A DNA stretch of 64,000 nt from Halopenitus persicus (GTDB taxonomy: Archaea > Halobacteriota > Halobacteria > Halobacteriales > Haloferacaceae), in the NCBI RefSeq assembly GCF_900107205.1, contig NZ_FNPC01000001.1, positions 217,213 through 281,212 on the forward strand, read 5' to 3'. The notes under the pieces are model-generated. The model ran no database searches. It had not been told where the DNA came from and saw only the letters and a program-made list of their open reading frames with translations. Made by a program: the position numbers and the translations under genes. Below are positions 56,480 through 64,000 of this stretch, piece after piece. Every line of letters starts with the position of its first letter. The first letter of the stretch is position 1.

Positions 56480-57121
56480 TCATTTCATAGGATTTTCACT
56501 TTCCCCCGAGGGATCCGGCGTGTCATCGGGTGGTCCATCGGCTTCGGTCTCGGCGGCGAACTCGAACTCGAGTCGGCCGTCGAGGACGTGTCTTCGGTCG
56601 CGGAGCCCCGGTTCGAGGAGTTCGACGGTGCTCTCGACGACGAGTCGATGGGCCGACTCCGGCCAGTGTGTGACCGGAAGATCGATGAATACGGTCTCGT
56701 CGGCGATCTCGCCGAACCGGTGGACGTCGACGACGGCAGCCATCCCGTCCCGGAACAGTGACACGGATGGATGGGGTTCGTAGTCACCCATAAACGGGCC
56801 CTGGAGCGCCAGCTCCGGCGGGGTTCCGTCACCGCCGACTGCCACAAACCGCTGTGTGAGCGACTGCAGTTCGGTGTCGTCAGTGTGTGACACCCACGTG
56901 TGAAGATGGTCCGGCAGGGGAGCAAACCTGGGGTCAACGCCCACGGTGGCGAGATCAGTGCCGCCATCGCGAAATTCGAGATATCTCGCATCATCCCGGG
57001 GATCGTCGTCGGCCGTCACCGTTGGATCCGTGTGTTCGGTTCGCGATTCGACGGCACTACACCCCGCAGCGGTGGTGGAGGCGGCGGTCAGGGCGGACGC
57101 AAGGAATGCGCGACGGCGCAT
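56480..57121 (-). CDS. Predicted TAT lipoprotein of unknown function
   Basis: 213 residues. An Arg-Arg-Arg start, short hydrophobic stretch and Ala-Ala-Gly-Cys lipobox (Cys21) make it a probable lipoprotein on the outer face of the membrane. The mature part is acidic, with a beta-rich domain (Val-Gly-Val-Asp-Pro-Arg-Phe, Val-Asp-Val-His-Arg-Phe-Gly-Glu) and an acidic C-terminal tail. No family recognised. It is 121 bases downstream of the GIDE-like gene on the same strand and may share its transcript. Confidence 0.75.
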   Translation of the reverse strand: MRRRAFLASALTAASTTAAGCSAVESRTEHTDPTVTADDDPRDDARYLEFRDGGTDLATVGVDPRFAPLPDHLHTWVSHTDDTELQSLTQRFVAVGGDGTPPELALQGPFMGDYEPHPSVSLFRDGMAAVVDVHRFGEIADETVFIDLPVTHWPESAHRLVVESTVELLEPGLRDRRHVLDGRLEFEFAAETEADGPPDDTPDPSGESENPMK

Positions 57122-57242
57122 AGCTGCCGGTTTCGTCGGCAGCAGCAAGAATGGTACGGGATTGAGACCGCCTTTCGGAGTTGCGCACCCTCCGTTGGGA
57201 GGTCGACGCCCGATCGGGTGCTGAATACGCGCTGTGTATTGA

Positions 57243-58070
57243 TCACGTCGGGGTGATCGGAACGCTTCGAAGGAGTGGCGCGACACCGTACCAGCAGAGC
57301 AGGAGACCGACGACCGACAGCACGACGACGCCGAACAGCCGGCTCCGCGTCGCACCGCGTCGGCCCTGGTCCGAGACCAGAAGCCGGTCGTCACCGCCGC
57401 CAGTGACGACGAGTCCCGTTTCGGCGTCCCGTTCGCTGGCGACTCCCGAGACGAACAGGTCGTCGCCGGCGTCGATCGTTGCCTCGTAGTACCGGCGGTC
57501 CCCCTGTTTCGGGCCGGCGTCGCTCGTCGGCACGTCGATGGCGGCAGGCGTCCGATCCTCGGCGCCCACGGCGGCCTCGAAGTCCCGGATCTCTGCGGGG
57601 ACGTCCTCGTCGATCGACACCGTCCGGTGTGGCGAGTCGAGGCCCGCGAGATCGAATTCCGTCTCGAGAAACTCCCAGTCACCGCTGACGTCGACCGCGA
57701 TCGTCCCGCTCCCGTCAGCGAGTTCGAACGCTTCGGCATCGTAGCCCGAGGCGTGATCGGTCCAGCCATCCTGCGTGGCCACTTCGTGTCCGAAGAACTC
57801 CTCGATGCGCCAGGCCGCGAAGACACAGTCATCGCCGCTGAGCGGAGCCGTCACGGTTCGGAGCCCGCCGGCGTCGTCCCGAGTTGCCCGGACCGTTCCG
57901 TCGATGGCGACGGTGTCACCGCCGGTGGCGTCGCGGATCCGATCCGCCGCAGGGGCAGCCATCGCGATGCTTTGCCGGAGGACCAGGCCGGCTTGCACGA
58001 GGAATCCAACGCCGACGAGAACGGCGCCGAAACGGATGAGGACGTCAATCGGCCCGGAATACATCATCAC
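57243..58070 (-). CDS. GIDE-like membrane protein
   Basis: 275 residues. An N-terminal membrane helix (about 8-32) and a C-terminal one (about 248-268) flank a soluble beta-rich domain with Asp-Asp-Cys-Val-Phe-Ala-Ala-Trp-Arg-Ile-Glu-Glu and Trp-Glu-Phe-Leu-Glu-Thr. This layout matches the GIDE domain of MULAN-type mitochondrial proteins and its haloarchaeal relatives, but there is no RING finger, so ubiquitin-ligase labels sometimes given to such proteins are not supported. The role is unknown. Start at ATG 58070; another Met two codons on is possible. Confidence 0.7.
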   Translation of the reverse strand: MMMYSGPIDVLIRFGAVLVGVGFLVQAGLVLRQSIAMAAPAADRIRDATGGDTVAIDGTVRATRDDAGGLRTVTAPLSGDDCVFAAWRIEEFFGHEVATQDGWTDHASGYDAEAFELADGSGTIAVDVSGDWEFLETEFDLAGLDSPHRTVSIDEDVPAEIRDFEAAVGAEDRTPAAIDVPTSDAGPKQGDRRYYEATIDAGDDLFVSGVASERDAETGLVVTGGGDDRLLVSDQGRRGATRSRLFGVVVLSVVGLLLCWYGVAPLLRSVPITPT

Positions 58071-58357
58071 ATCGAACCATCGGACGGGTGAAAGGCATTG
58101 TGCCGGCTTGGCGTGAGTGGATCCGACTCAGGTTCGTCGGCTTCGTCACCGTGGTATAGCAATCTCCGGAAAGATCTGCACACGTTTTCAGTGAATGCCC
58201 CGGAAATCGGCTGATGGAACTGCTCTCCTCTATCTGGTTACACAAAGAGTTCCTGACGCTACTATTGCTGCGGACGAACGCTGATTGAGGTGACAGTATT
58301 CGCTCGGGCGATACGTCCCACCAGTAGCCTTTTGCGAATCGACAGGTAAGATCTGGT
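58071..58357. other. Gap upstream of the vapB-like gene
   Basis: 287 bases, lower in GC, no gene recognised. A weak TATA-like GCCTTTTGCG at about 58327-58336 lies about 27 bases before the vapB start. Confidence 0.4.
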
Positions 58358-58510
58358 ATGAGTCTCACCTCGGACGACTTCGAGGAGTTCGTTTCCTCGG
58401 ATCCTGACGATGACGAGACGGTCCCGCTCGGACAGGCGTTGTCAGAGTTGGGGCTTGATGTTGAGGCCGACTCCGTTGCGGCCGTTCGTGACATCCGCGA
58501 ACGGTTATGA
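58358..58510 (+). CDS. vapB: VapB-like antitoxin
   Basis: 50 residues, very acidic: an N-terminal Asp/Glu-rich segment and a C-terminal helix Ala-Ala-Val-Arg-Asp-Ile-Arg-Glu-Arg-Leu. It lacks a clear DNA-binding domain, so it may be only the toxin-binding part. The stop TGA overlaps an ATG at 58507 that would start vapC, the classical arrangement. The assignment rests on size, position and the PIN remnant downstream. Confidence 0.7.
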   Translation: MSLTSDDFEEFVSSDPDDDETVPLGQALSELGLDVEADSVAAVRDIRERL

Positions 58511-58921
58511 GGATCTCATCGACACCAACGTCCTCGTCGCAGCAGTCACTCGGGATACGAATCGGTCTGACGAGGCGATCGAGCTACTTGATCAAGCCGA
58601 CGATCCACTCGTTTCGGTTCTCAGCCTGATGGAACTGCGGAGCGTTCTGAGCAAAAGAAACGGTTCGAACGGGATCGAATTGATGCGATCGAGGATCGAA
58701 TTACGTCCCGAATGACTGTGACTTTCCCCGATGCCTCGGATATGATGGCAGCGAACCGCCTCCGATCGAAAACGCTGTTGTATCCGATGGACGCGATGAT
58801 CCTTTCAGCAGCTGACGCTGCCGACGCAACGCTCGTCTCGTTTGATTCGGAATTAGTCGATCAGGGAGCAGAACTCCCTCGACGATTGCTTGAGGAGGGT
58901 GCGGACACAGGAGCGGATTGA
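58507..58921 (+). pseudogene. vapC: VapC-type PIN toxin gene with two frameshifts
   Basis: PIN sequence is spread over three frames. The ATG at 58507, overlapping the vapB stop, leaves the frame after three codons; the PIN start Leu-Ile-Asp-Thr-Asn-Val-Leu-Val continues in another frame, as if one base were lost near 58513-58516. That frame runs through Leu-Ser-Leu-Met-Glu-Leu-Arg until the A-run at 58653-58656; adding one A there restores a run into Arg-Met-Thr-Val-Thr-Phe-Pro-Asp and the C-terminal Ala-Ala-Asp and Phe-Asp-Ser-Glu acids to the stop at 58919-58921. Two separate single-base losses point to a dead toxin, though sequencing error is possible. A GTG at 58488 could express the middle part. 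Confidence 0.8.
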
Positions 58922-58933
58922 AAGACGCAGTCC

Positions 58934-60001
58934 TCAGCGGTCGGGATCGAGGAACTTACGCATATCGCCCAGCGACGCCGACGGGAGCGGCAGGTCCAGC
59001 ATCGTCTTGAGGCCCGGATCGGCGTTGCTGACGTTCGGAAGCGCATTGACGACCGTCGCCCACGTCGTCGGCCCCGGTTCGAAGGGGGCCTCGGTCGTGA
59101 CCGTGGTGTCGGGAACGCCCCGGATGGCGATCCGGTCGCCGCCCTCGAGCCCCGATGCTGCAGGGTCGACGACGGCTGCCAGCGTGAGCGTCACGACGGG
59201 GTCCCCGTCGACGAGGCCGGCGTAGGTCTGTTCGAACCCGGCGACCGCCCCGGCCTCGATGTCGGGGTACTCGCTCGCGACCGGACGGTGCTCGTCGGCG
59301 ACGACCGGGTCGAACTCCCGTTGGACGACCGCGTCGAGGTCGAGGCCGATGCCGTCGGCGATCATTTGGATCTGCGCGGGAAAGGACTCGTGTCCCGCCA
59401 GGTCGCCCGCGTCGCGTCGGCGGGTCCACTCGTCGGGGGCCAGCCCGAAGCCGCCCGGTTCGAGGACGCCGGCGCCGTACGGCGAGAAGTCGACGGTCCG
59501 GCTGGCCTCGATGGCGTCGATGGACTCCGAGACGGCCGTCAACGCGACGACAAGGGTGTCGAGGGCGAAGCCCGGGTTGAGCCCGGTGCAGAGGACCGAC
59601 GCGTCGTTTTTTCGGGCGACGCGGTCGACCTTCCGGGCCAGGACCGGATGCGTCCGGTACGGGTAGAAGAACCCGCCGTTCGAGGAGACGACGTCCGCCC
59701 CGGCACGCAGACAGGTCAGCAGGTCCGCGACCATTGCCTCGGCCGCAGCGTCCGCCGTCGCCAGACAGACCGCGTCCGGTTCCGTCGCCTCCAGCACCGA
59801 CTCCAGGTCGTCCGCGACCTCGATCCCGACGTCGCCACCGCCGGTGATGGCGCCGACGTCCTGCCCGACTTTCTCGGGATCGACGTCGACAGCGCCGACG
59901 ACGGTCACGCCGGGATCGTCGGTCAGCAGTCGAAGCATCTCCGTCCCCATCGCGCCGATGCCACACTGGACGACGCGTATCGGTGTGTCGCGTTCGATCA
60001 C
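58934..60001 (-). CDS. 2,4-diaminopentanoate dehydrogenase-like oxidoreductase
   Basis: 355 residues. The N-terminal Rossmann fold has Gly-Ile-Gly-Ala-Met-Gly (about 14-19), as in dihydrodipicolinate reductase-like enzymes, and the domain with Thr-Gly-Leu-Asn-Pro-Gly-Phe matches the amine dehydrogenase/DAPDH group, which acts on amino groups with NAD(P). No ornithine-fermentation genes are nearby, so the true substrate is open. TATA-like GCTATATGAG is centred about 27 bases before the ATG, so the start is well supported. Confidence 0.85.
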   Translation of the reverse strand: MIERDTPIRVVQCGIGAMGTEMLRLLTDDPGVTVVGAVDVDPEKVGQDVGAITGGGDVGIEVADDLESVLEATEPDAVCLATADAAAEAMVADLLTCLRAGADVVSSNGGFFYPYRTHPVLARKVDRVARKNDASVLCTGLNPGFALDTLVVALTAVSESIDAIEASRTVDFSPYGAGVLEPGGFGLAPDEWTRRRDAGDLAGHESFPAQIQMIADGIGLDLDAVVQREFDPVVADEHRPVASEYPDIEAGAVAGFEQTYAGLVDGDPVVTLTLAAVVDPAASGLEGGDRIAIRGVPDTTVTTEAPFEPGPTTWATVVNALPNVSNADPGLKTMLDLPLPSASLGDMRKFLDPDR

Positions 60002-60054
60002 ACCGCCCGATCGGTGATCGATCTCATATAGCTTGGCGTTTGGGCAATCGCGAT

Positions 60055-60519
60055 GGGAGCCGGCGGTCGTTCGGTCGTCTTCTCGAGGCGCGCGGGACCC
60101 CCGACGGGTTCGAGATGCGGGCGCGCTTCCCCTCCCGGAGCGCGCTGATCGCGTACCGGGACGGCTGTGCCGAGCGCGACATCCCGTTCCGCCTGCGAAC
60201 GCTCTACTCGGAAACCGGGACGAGCGGGGAGCCCGACCTGAGCGCGGGAACCGGCACGAACGCGGGAACCGGCACGAACGCGGAGCCCGGAACGAACGCG
60301 GGGGCCGGCATCAACGCGACGGCCAGGGCGACCGCCGCGGGCCTCACCGAGGTGCAGCGCCGGACGCTGTGCACCGCGGCCGAGCTCGGGTACTTCGAGG
60401 TCCCCCGCGGGACGACGATGGACGCGATCGCGGCCGAGCTCGGCGTCTCCACGCAGGCGGTCTCGACGCGGCTGCGGCGCGGCCAGCAGCGACTGGTCGA
60501 CAACGTGCTCGACGGCTGA
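60055..60519 (+). pseudogene. N-terminally truncated Bat-type (HTH-10) regulator
   Basis: The C-terminal half of a bacterio-opsin-activator-type regulator: Arg-Phe-Pro-Ser-Arg-Ser-Ala-Leu followed by Leu-Thr-Glu-Val-Gln-Arg-Arg-Thr-Leu and the HTH-10 core Val-Ser-Thr-Gln-Ala-Val-Ser-Thr-Arg-Leu-Arg-Arg. Intact relatives have about 100 more N-terminal residues, which are missing; the space is taken by the divergent dehydrogenase promoter. An ATG at 60115 could make a 134-residue fragment with the DNA-binding domain. A Gly-Thr-Gly-Thr-Asn-Ala repeat separates the two conserved parts. Confidence 0.65.
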
Positions 60520-60710
60520 CCCCTATTCATATTTAAAAGGTTGACCAAGTCACGGTGAACTTCTTACTCCCCCCGCGAGAGTGTATCGCGTGGAATGTGT
60601 GACCGATCGACGTTCTCCAGACGGACGAGACGCACGACCGCCCGGACGAAACGCGAGCCCACCCGGACGGGACTCGCGGCCGCCCGACCGACCGGCATTT
60701 CCACCGACCG

Positions 60711-62150
60711 ATGACCGACACGACACGACTCTCGGCACGCGGACTCGCCGCGGCGATCGAGGAGGGTGACGCCACCGCCACGGGGGCGGTCGCGGACGCC
60801 TTCGAGCGGATCGAGCGAACGAACGGGACGATCAACGCGGTCGTCGAGCTCCGCGAGGAGGCGGCTCGCGAGGAGGCCGCCGCGGCCGACGACGCCGCGG
60901 AACCGCGCGGGCGGCTCCACGGCGTGCCGATCGCGTTGAAGGACCTCGACACCTTCATCGAGGGGCTGCCCTGCTCGCAGGGATCGGTCGTCTTCGAGGG
61001 GGCCGACCCCCCGGGGACGTCCGTCATCGTCCAGCGGCTGATCGACGAGGGCGCGATCGTGGTGGGGTCGACGAACTCCCCGGAGTTCGGCCACAAGGGG
61101 GACACCGCCAACCCCCTGCACGGGGCGACGGGCAACCCCTTCGACCCGGAGAAGACGGCGGGCGGCTCCTCCGGGGGCAGCGCCGCGGCGGTGGCCGCGC
61201 GCATGGTGCCCGTCGCGCTCGGCTCGGACGCGGCGGGGTCGCTGCGCATCCCCGCCAGCGCCTGCGGCGTCTACGCGATCAAGCCGACCGCCGGCCTCGT
61301 TCCGGAGGCCTCCCGGCCGGACGCGCTCGTGTCGCTGTACCCGTTCATGTCCCTCGGCGGGATCACGCGGACCGTCGCGGACTCGGCGCTGGTGCTCGAG
61401 ATCATCTCGGGCGCCCATCCCCGGGACCCGGTGAGCATCCCGAACCCCGACCCCGACTACCTGGCCGCGACCCGCCGGCCGATCGACGACCTGTCGGTGG
61501 CCTACTCCCCCGACCTCGGGACGTTCCCGGTCGAGCCGACCGTTCGGGACCGCGTCGACGCGGTGGCCGAGACGCTGCGTGCGGCCGGCGCCACCGTGAC
61601 CCGCGTCGACCCCGCCTTCGACCTCCCCCTCGAGCGGATGCGGGACGCCGAGATGGTTCTCTTCCAGTCCACGCTGGCTTCCATTACCCAAAACCTGGAG
61701 ACGAAGGGGATCGACCTCCTCGGGGACCATCGAGCGGATCTCACGCCGACGCTGGTGGAGCACATCGAGGCGGGCGCCGACCACGACGCCCTCACGCTCA
61801 AGGAGGCGGACGTGGTCCGGACGCGCGTGTACGACGCGCTCCAGGACGTCCTGGACGACCACGACCTGCTCCTGTCGGCGACCCTGGCGTGTGAGCCCTT
61901 CGAGACCGGCCGGATCGGCCCGGAGACGGTCGACGGCACCGAGATCGACCCCTACCTCGACTGGCTGCTCACCTGGCCGATGAACCTCAGCGGCCACCCC
62001 GCCGCCTCGGTCCCGGCCGGCCGTGCCCCCTCCGGGCTCCCGGTCGGCGCCCAGCTCGTCGGCTCGCGGTTCGACGAGGACGCGATCCTTGCCGCCAGCG
62101 CCGCGGTCGAGCGCCGCGCGCCCTGGCGGGACGCGTATCCCGAGCTGTGA
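60711..62150 (+). CDS. Amidase-signature family hydrolase
   Basis: 479 residues. The catalytic triad region is intact: Lys in Ile-Ala-Leu-Lys-Asp (near 83), cis-Ser and nucleophile Ser in Gly-Gly-Ser-Ser-Gly-Gly-Ser and Gly-Ser-Asp-Ala-Ala-Gly-Ser-Leu-Arg. The Ala-Ala in the last motif replaces the usual Thr-Gly-Gly. Related to GatA, but no gatB/C is nearby, so it is more likely a free amide hydrolase than tRNA amidotransferase. The probable promoter, CATATTTAAAAGG at about 60529-60541, would leave a leader near 150 bases. A triplicated 17-bp unit spans its stop. Confidence 0.92.
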   Translation: MTDTTRLSARGLAAAIEEGDATATGAVADAFERIERTNGTINAVVELREEAAREEAAAADDAAEPRGRLHGVPIALKDLDTFIEGLPCSQGSVVFEGADPPGTSVIVQRLIDEGAIVVGSTNSPEFGHKGDTANPLHGATGNPFDPEKTAGGSSGGSAAAVAARMVPVALGSDAAGSLRIPASACGVYAIKPTAGLVPEASRPDALVSLYPFMSLGGITRTVADSALVLEIISGAHPRDPVSIPNPDPDYLAATRRPIDDLSVAYSPDLGTFPVEPTVRDRVDAVAETLRAAGATVTRVDPAFDLPLERMRDAEMVLFQSTLASITQNLETKGIDLLGDHRADLTPTLVEHIEAGADHDALTLKEADVVRTRVYDALQDVLDDHDLLLSATLACEPFETGRIGPETVDGTEIDPYLDWLLTWPMNLSGHPAASVPAGRAPSGLPVGAQLVGSRFDEDAILAASAAVERRAPWRDAYPEL

Positions 62151-62188
62151 CGGCCCCCGAGTCGTGACGGCCCCCGAGTCGTGACGGA
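62141..62188 (+). repeat. Triplicated 17-bp unit spanning a stop codon
   Basis: Units start at 62141, 62158 and 62175 (last one truncated to 14 bases). Each contains GTGACGG, so the stop TGA occurs three times. First and second units differ by a CT/TC swap. Confidence 0.88.
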
Positions 62189-62243
62189 CGTCCGACCCCT
62201 CAGCCCGAGGAACCGTTTTCCGTAGCAGCGCCCTACACGGGGT

Positions 62244-62465
62244 ATGTCGACGATCGTCACGACGCCCGACGCGGACGAACCGTGTGCGTACTGTGGGTCG
62301 CACGTCTTCGACCACGACCCGGTCTGCGTCCGCGACTGCGAGGACGACTGCGGCTCGCCGACGTACTTCTGCAACCACGCCTGCCTCGCGGCGTACATCG
62401 ACGAGCGCGACCTCGCGACGGGCGACGCGTGTGCGTGGACGCCCGACGACGGCGACCGTTGCTAG
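62244..62465 (+). CDS. Small cysteine-rich zinc-finger protein
   Basis: 73 residues with nine cysteines: Cys-Ala-Tyr-Cys, then Cys-Val-Arg-Asp-Cys, Cys-Gly, Cys-Asn-His-Ala-Cys and two near the C-terminus. At least two zinc sites are possible. Short multi-Cys proteins of this kind are common in haloarchaea and mostly unstudied. The ATG is the first in frame. Confidence 0.75.
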   Translation: MSTIVTTPDADEPCAYCGSHVFDHDPVCVRDCEDDCGSPTYFCNHACLAAYIDERDLATGDACAWTPDDGDRC

Positions 62466-62878
62466 CCGGGGCGGAAGGAGGTTCTCCGAACCGCGTCTTT
62501 CGCCCTATCCACAATCGACTGAATTATAGTAATTATGATTAGTTAACTATCTAATAATATATTTGTTACTTCCCAGTCCGGTTGATTACGTCGACTCCGA
62601 TCGCATACTGACGGTCGCGGCGTGAGGGACGAGGATGCCGATGAAACTCAGATTCAACGACGTCGTATACTATTAACGATTTAAATTATGCTTCTAATCC
62701 TCATCGATGCTATATCTGGTCATCAATACTGGTAATACAGTTGCTATTTCAGGATCCGGGGAGAGGGATGAGCCGTTCGTATGTCGGGATCGCCGTGATC
62801 GAGTTTTTCGTCGACCGTAAGCCGTGAACAGCTATACTGACTGAAGTCAGGATGAGAAACAATGCTTAAAATTGATAT
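62466..62878. other. AT-rich non-coding gap
   Basis: 413 bases, sharply lower in GC than the rest of the window (AT tracts at 62520-62570 and 62675-62725). No gene recognised. A CTGACT/AGTCAG palindrome at 62837-62850 lies just past the end of the minus-strand cupin gene and may help terminate it. It may mark the edge of an acquired segment. Confidence 0.5.
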
Positions 62879-63253
62879 TTATTCGGAAGTGAGCGGAATC
62901 CCGTCGTCTTCGACCGGCGGAGCACCAACGACGAGCCACACGTGCTGGTGTTGATCGTCGTTGCGCAACTGCCGCGGCGTATCCGGGGGGATCCGCACCG
63001 CGGAGTCAGTCGGAACGGTGACGAGCTCTCCGTCGATCCGGATCTGGCACGGTCCTGCAAGGGGGATATAGAGTTCCTCCTGTCGGTCCTGTTTATGGGG
63101 TGCCATCGCGTCGCCGGGATCGAGATACCAGACCCTCGCTCGAACCTCCTCGCACCCGAGTCGTTCGGTCAGATCAATGCCCGGAACCCCGGATATTCGG
63201 GACGGTTCCGTCGGCGTATCGTCGAACTCCACCATCGTGAATTCTCGAGTCAT
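62879..63253 (-). CDS. Cupin-domain protein
   Basis: 124 residues with a single cupin barrel: Leu-Asp-Pro-Gly-Asp-Ala-Met-Ala-Pro-His-Lys-Gln, then Gln-Glu-Glu-Leu-Tyr and Val-Pro-Thr-Asp-Ser-Ala-Val-Arg-Ile-Pro-Pro. One His and the Glu of the metal site are present. It starts 32 bases after the stop of the thiamine-diphosphate enzyme on the same strand, so they are probably one operon. A Met six codons downstream is an alternative start. Substrate unknown. Confidence 0.85.
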   Translation of the reverse strand: MTREFTMVEFDDTPTEPSRISGVPGIDLTERLGCEEVRARVWYLDPGDAMAPHKQDRQEELYIPLAGPCQIRIDGELVTVPTDSAVRIPPDTPRQLRNDDQHQHVWLVVGAPPVEDDGIPLTSE

Positions 63254-63285
63254 ACCCGTTGTGCCTCCGTTGATTGATTTGTGTT

Positions 63286-64000
63286 CTAGTCTTCAACGCG
63301 GACGTCGACGAGCGCAGGCTTGTCCGTCGTCACTGCTTCGCGAAGTGTTGATTCGAGCAGTTCGATGTCCCGGACCGAATCGGCGACCACACCCTGGCTG
63401 TGGGTGTTTTCGGCGATGTCGAACTCGGGATCGATGTCCATTCCGACGTAGTCGTAATCGTCGTCGGTTCCACCGAAGATCTCCAACATCCCGTCCTTGA
63501 GGATCCGGTAGTTCCGGTTGTTTGGAACGACGACGGTCACGTCGACGCCGTATCGAGCCGCGGTGTACATCGTTTGTGGGTAATACAAAAACGATCCGTC
63601 TCCGATGAATCCGATGACGGAGCGTTTCTCGCCACTCTGTGAAACCGCGATGCCCGCCCCGACGGCGGCGGGGAGCGCATAGCCTAGGCCGCCGTTTTTA
63701 TTGGCGATGAACTGTTCGGGATCAAGCGGCCACCGAGTGAGGAGTGGGTACTTGCTGGTGTTGCTCTCGTTGACGACGAGCGCGTCGGGTGCGACGGTAG
63801 CCAGCGTCTCCGCGAGCGCCGGTTTGGAGATCGACGGTGCGTCCACGTCCGCGGTCGGATGGAACGGCTCCATCTCCTCGCGTCGCTCCGGAATCCGTCC
63901 GTACCGACGCTCACGTTCCGCCTCCGAAACGTCAACCAGACCGGCGATCTCGGACATCACGCTCCCCGGGTCGCCGACGATCGCGATATCCGCGGGCTCG
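63286..64000 (-). CDS. Thiamine-diphosphate-dependent enzyme, C-terminal part (partial)
   Basis: The frame is open to the right edge of the window, so at least 237 C-terminal residues are here and the N-terminus lies outside. The ThDP motif Gly-Asp-Gly-Ser-Phe-Leu with following Asn-Asn-Arg-Asn-Tyr is clear, preceded by Gly-Gly-Leu-Gly-Tyr-Ala-Leu-Pro-Ala-Ala. The pattern resembles benzoylformate or indolepyruvate-type decarboxylases and acetolactate synthase-like proteins. It begins an operon with a cupin protein. The reaction cannot be fixed from this part. Confidence 0.88.
   Translation of the reverse strand, partial: EPADIAIVGDPGSVMSEIAGLVDVSEAERERRYGRIPERREEMEPFHPTADVDAPSISKPALAETLATVAPDALVVNESNTSKYPLLTRWPLDPEQFIANKNGGLGYALPAAVGAGIAVSQSGEKRSVIGFIGDGSFLYYPQTMYTAARYGVDVTVVVPNNRNYRILKDGMLEIFGGTDDDYDYVGMDIDPEFDIAENTHSQGVVADSVRDIELLESTLREAVTTDKPALVDVRVED

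Noticed and set aside
53831-56480. Downstream copy of the tRNA-Val 3' end (att site)
   Set aside because: I looked for the T-arm/acceptor sequence in the accessory block and saw no convincing second copy, so an integrated element at tRNA-Val is not claimed.
58071-58357. Transposase remnant upstream of vapB
   Set aside because: The lower-GC gap hinted at one, but no conserved transposase segment or terminal inverted repeat could be recognised.
60581-60769. 62-codon frame with Arg-Pro-Pro-Gly-Arg repeats before the amidase
   Set aside because: Composition arises from a GC-rich repetitive leader and it overlaps the amidase start in another frame; no sign of translation.

Overview
The window reads as chromosomal DNA of a high-GC halophilic archaeon (class Halobacteria, possibly Halorubrum-like). 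The reasons are: very acidic proteins, many start codons 25-30 bases after a TATA-like box (leaderless transcripts), GTGA/ATGA gene overlaps, haloarchaea-restricted small proteins, archaeal Rpo7/Spt4/aIF2-gamma, a split GMP synthase, CofH, and an S-layer glycoprotein with a PGF-CTERM tail. The genus is a guess; no rRNA is present.

Layout. 0-4.6 kb: end of sdhB, sdhA, a small winged-helix regulator, a zinc ribbon, a family-4-like uracil-DNA glycosylase and a DUF2064-like protein. 4.7-9.2 kb (minus strand): a five-gene operon of ABC importer plus glycerophosphodiesterase, with an 11-bp perfect inverted repeat upstream of its TATA box. 9.5-9.8 kb: tRNA-Ser(UGA) followed by a duplicated copy of its 3' end. 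9.9-18.3 kb: superoxide dismutase, a P-loop ATPase, a GTPBP1-like GTPase, a split MgtE-type Mg transporter, CTP synthase and the ATP-PPase subunit of GMP synthase. 18.3-24.7 kb (minus): archaeal information-processing cluster aIF2-gamma / PIN / rpo7 / spt4 / GTP-dependent dephospho-CoA kinase, then haloarchaeal proteins and cofH.

25-39 kb is a cell-surface region. A membrane-anchored beta-sandwich protein plus RND exporter (25.1-29.2 kb) and a CARDB-like protein plus MacB-type ABC exporter (36.0-39.0 kb) flank two PGF-CTERM proteins, one of which is the S-layer glycoprotein. The S-layer gene has a base-composition break. 39.1-42.9 kb: Lrp regulator, class III aminotransferase and methylmalonate-semialdehyde dehydrogenase (beta-alanine/valine-type catabolism). 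43-45.7 kb: two cupins, a thioesterase and an unknown protein. 45.7-52.3 kb: a complete branched-chain amino acid/urea-type ABC importer (LivJ, H, M, G, F) in which the permeases are oversized and the LivG ATPase carries a glycine-zipper insertion. 52.4-53.7 kb: glutaredoxin-like protein, PduO-type adenosyltransferase and a small hypothetical.

53.7-60.5 kb is accessory: tRNA-Val(CAC), a HTH/PemK-like toxin-antitoxin pair, a solitary cytosine-C5 methyltransferase, a TAT lipoprotein, a GIDE-like membrane protein, vapB with a doubly frameshifted vapC, a diaminopentanoate-dehydrogenase-like enzyme and an N-terminally truncated Bat-type regulator. 60.7-64 kb: amidase, zinc-finger protein, an AT-rich gap, a cupin and the C-terminal part of a thiamine-diphosphate enzyme running off the window.

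A recurrent signal not tied to any gene family is short tandem duplication at gene 3' ends, several times spanning the stop codon. No CRISPR array, rRNA or intact insertion sequence was seen.
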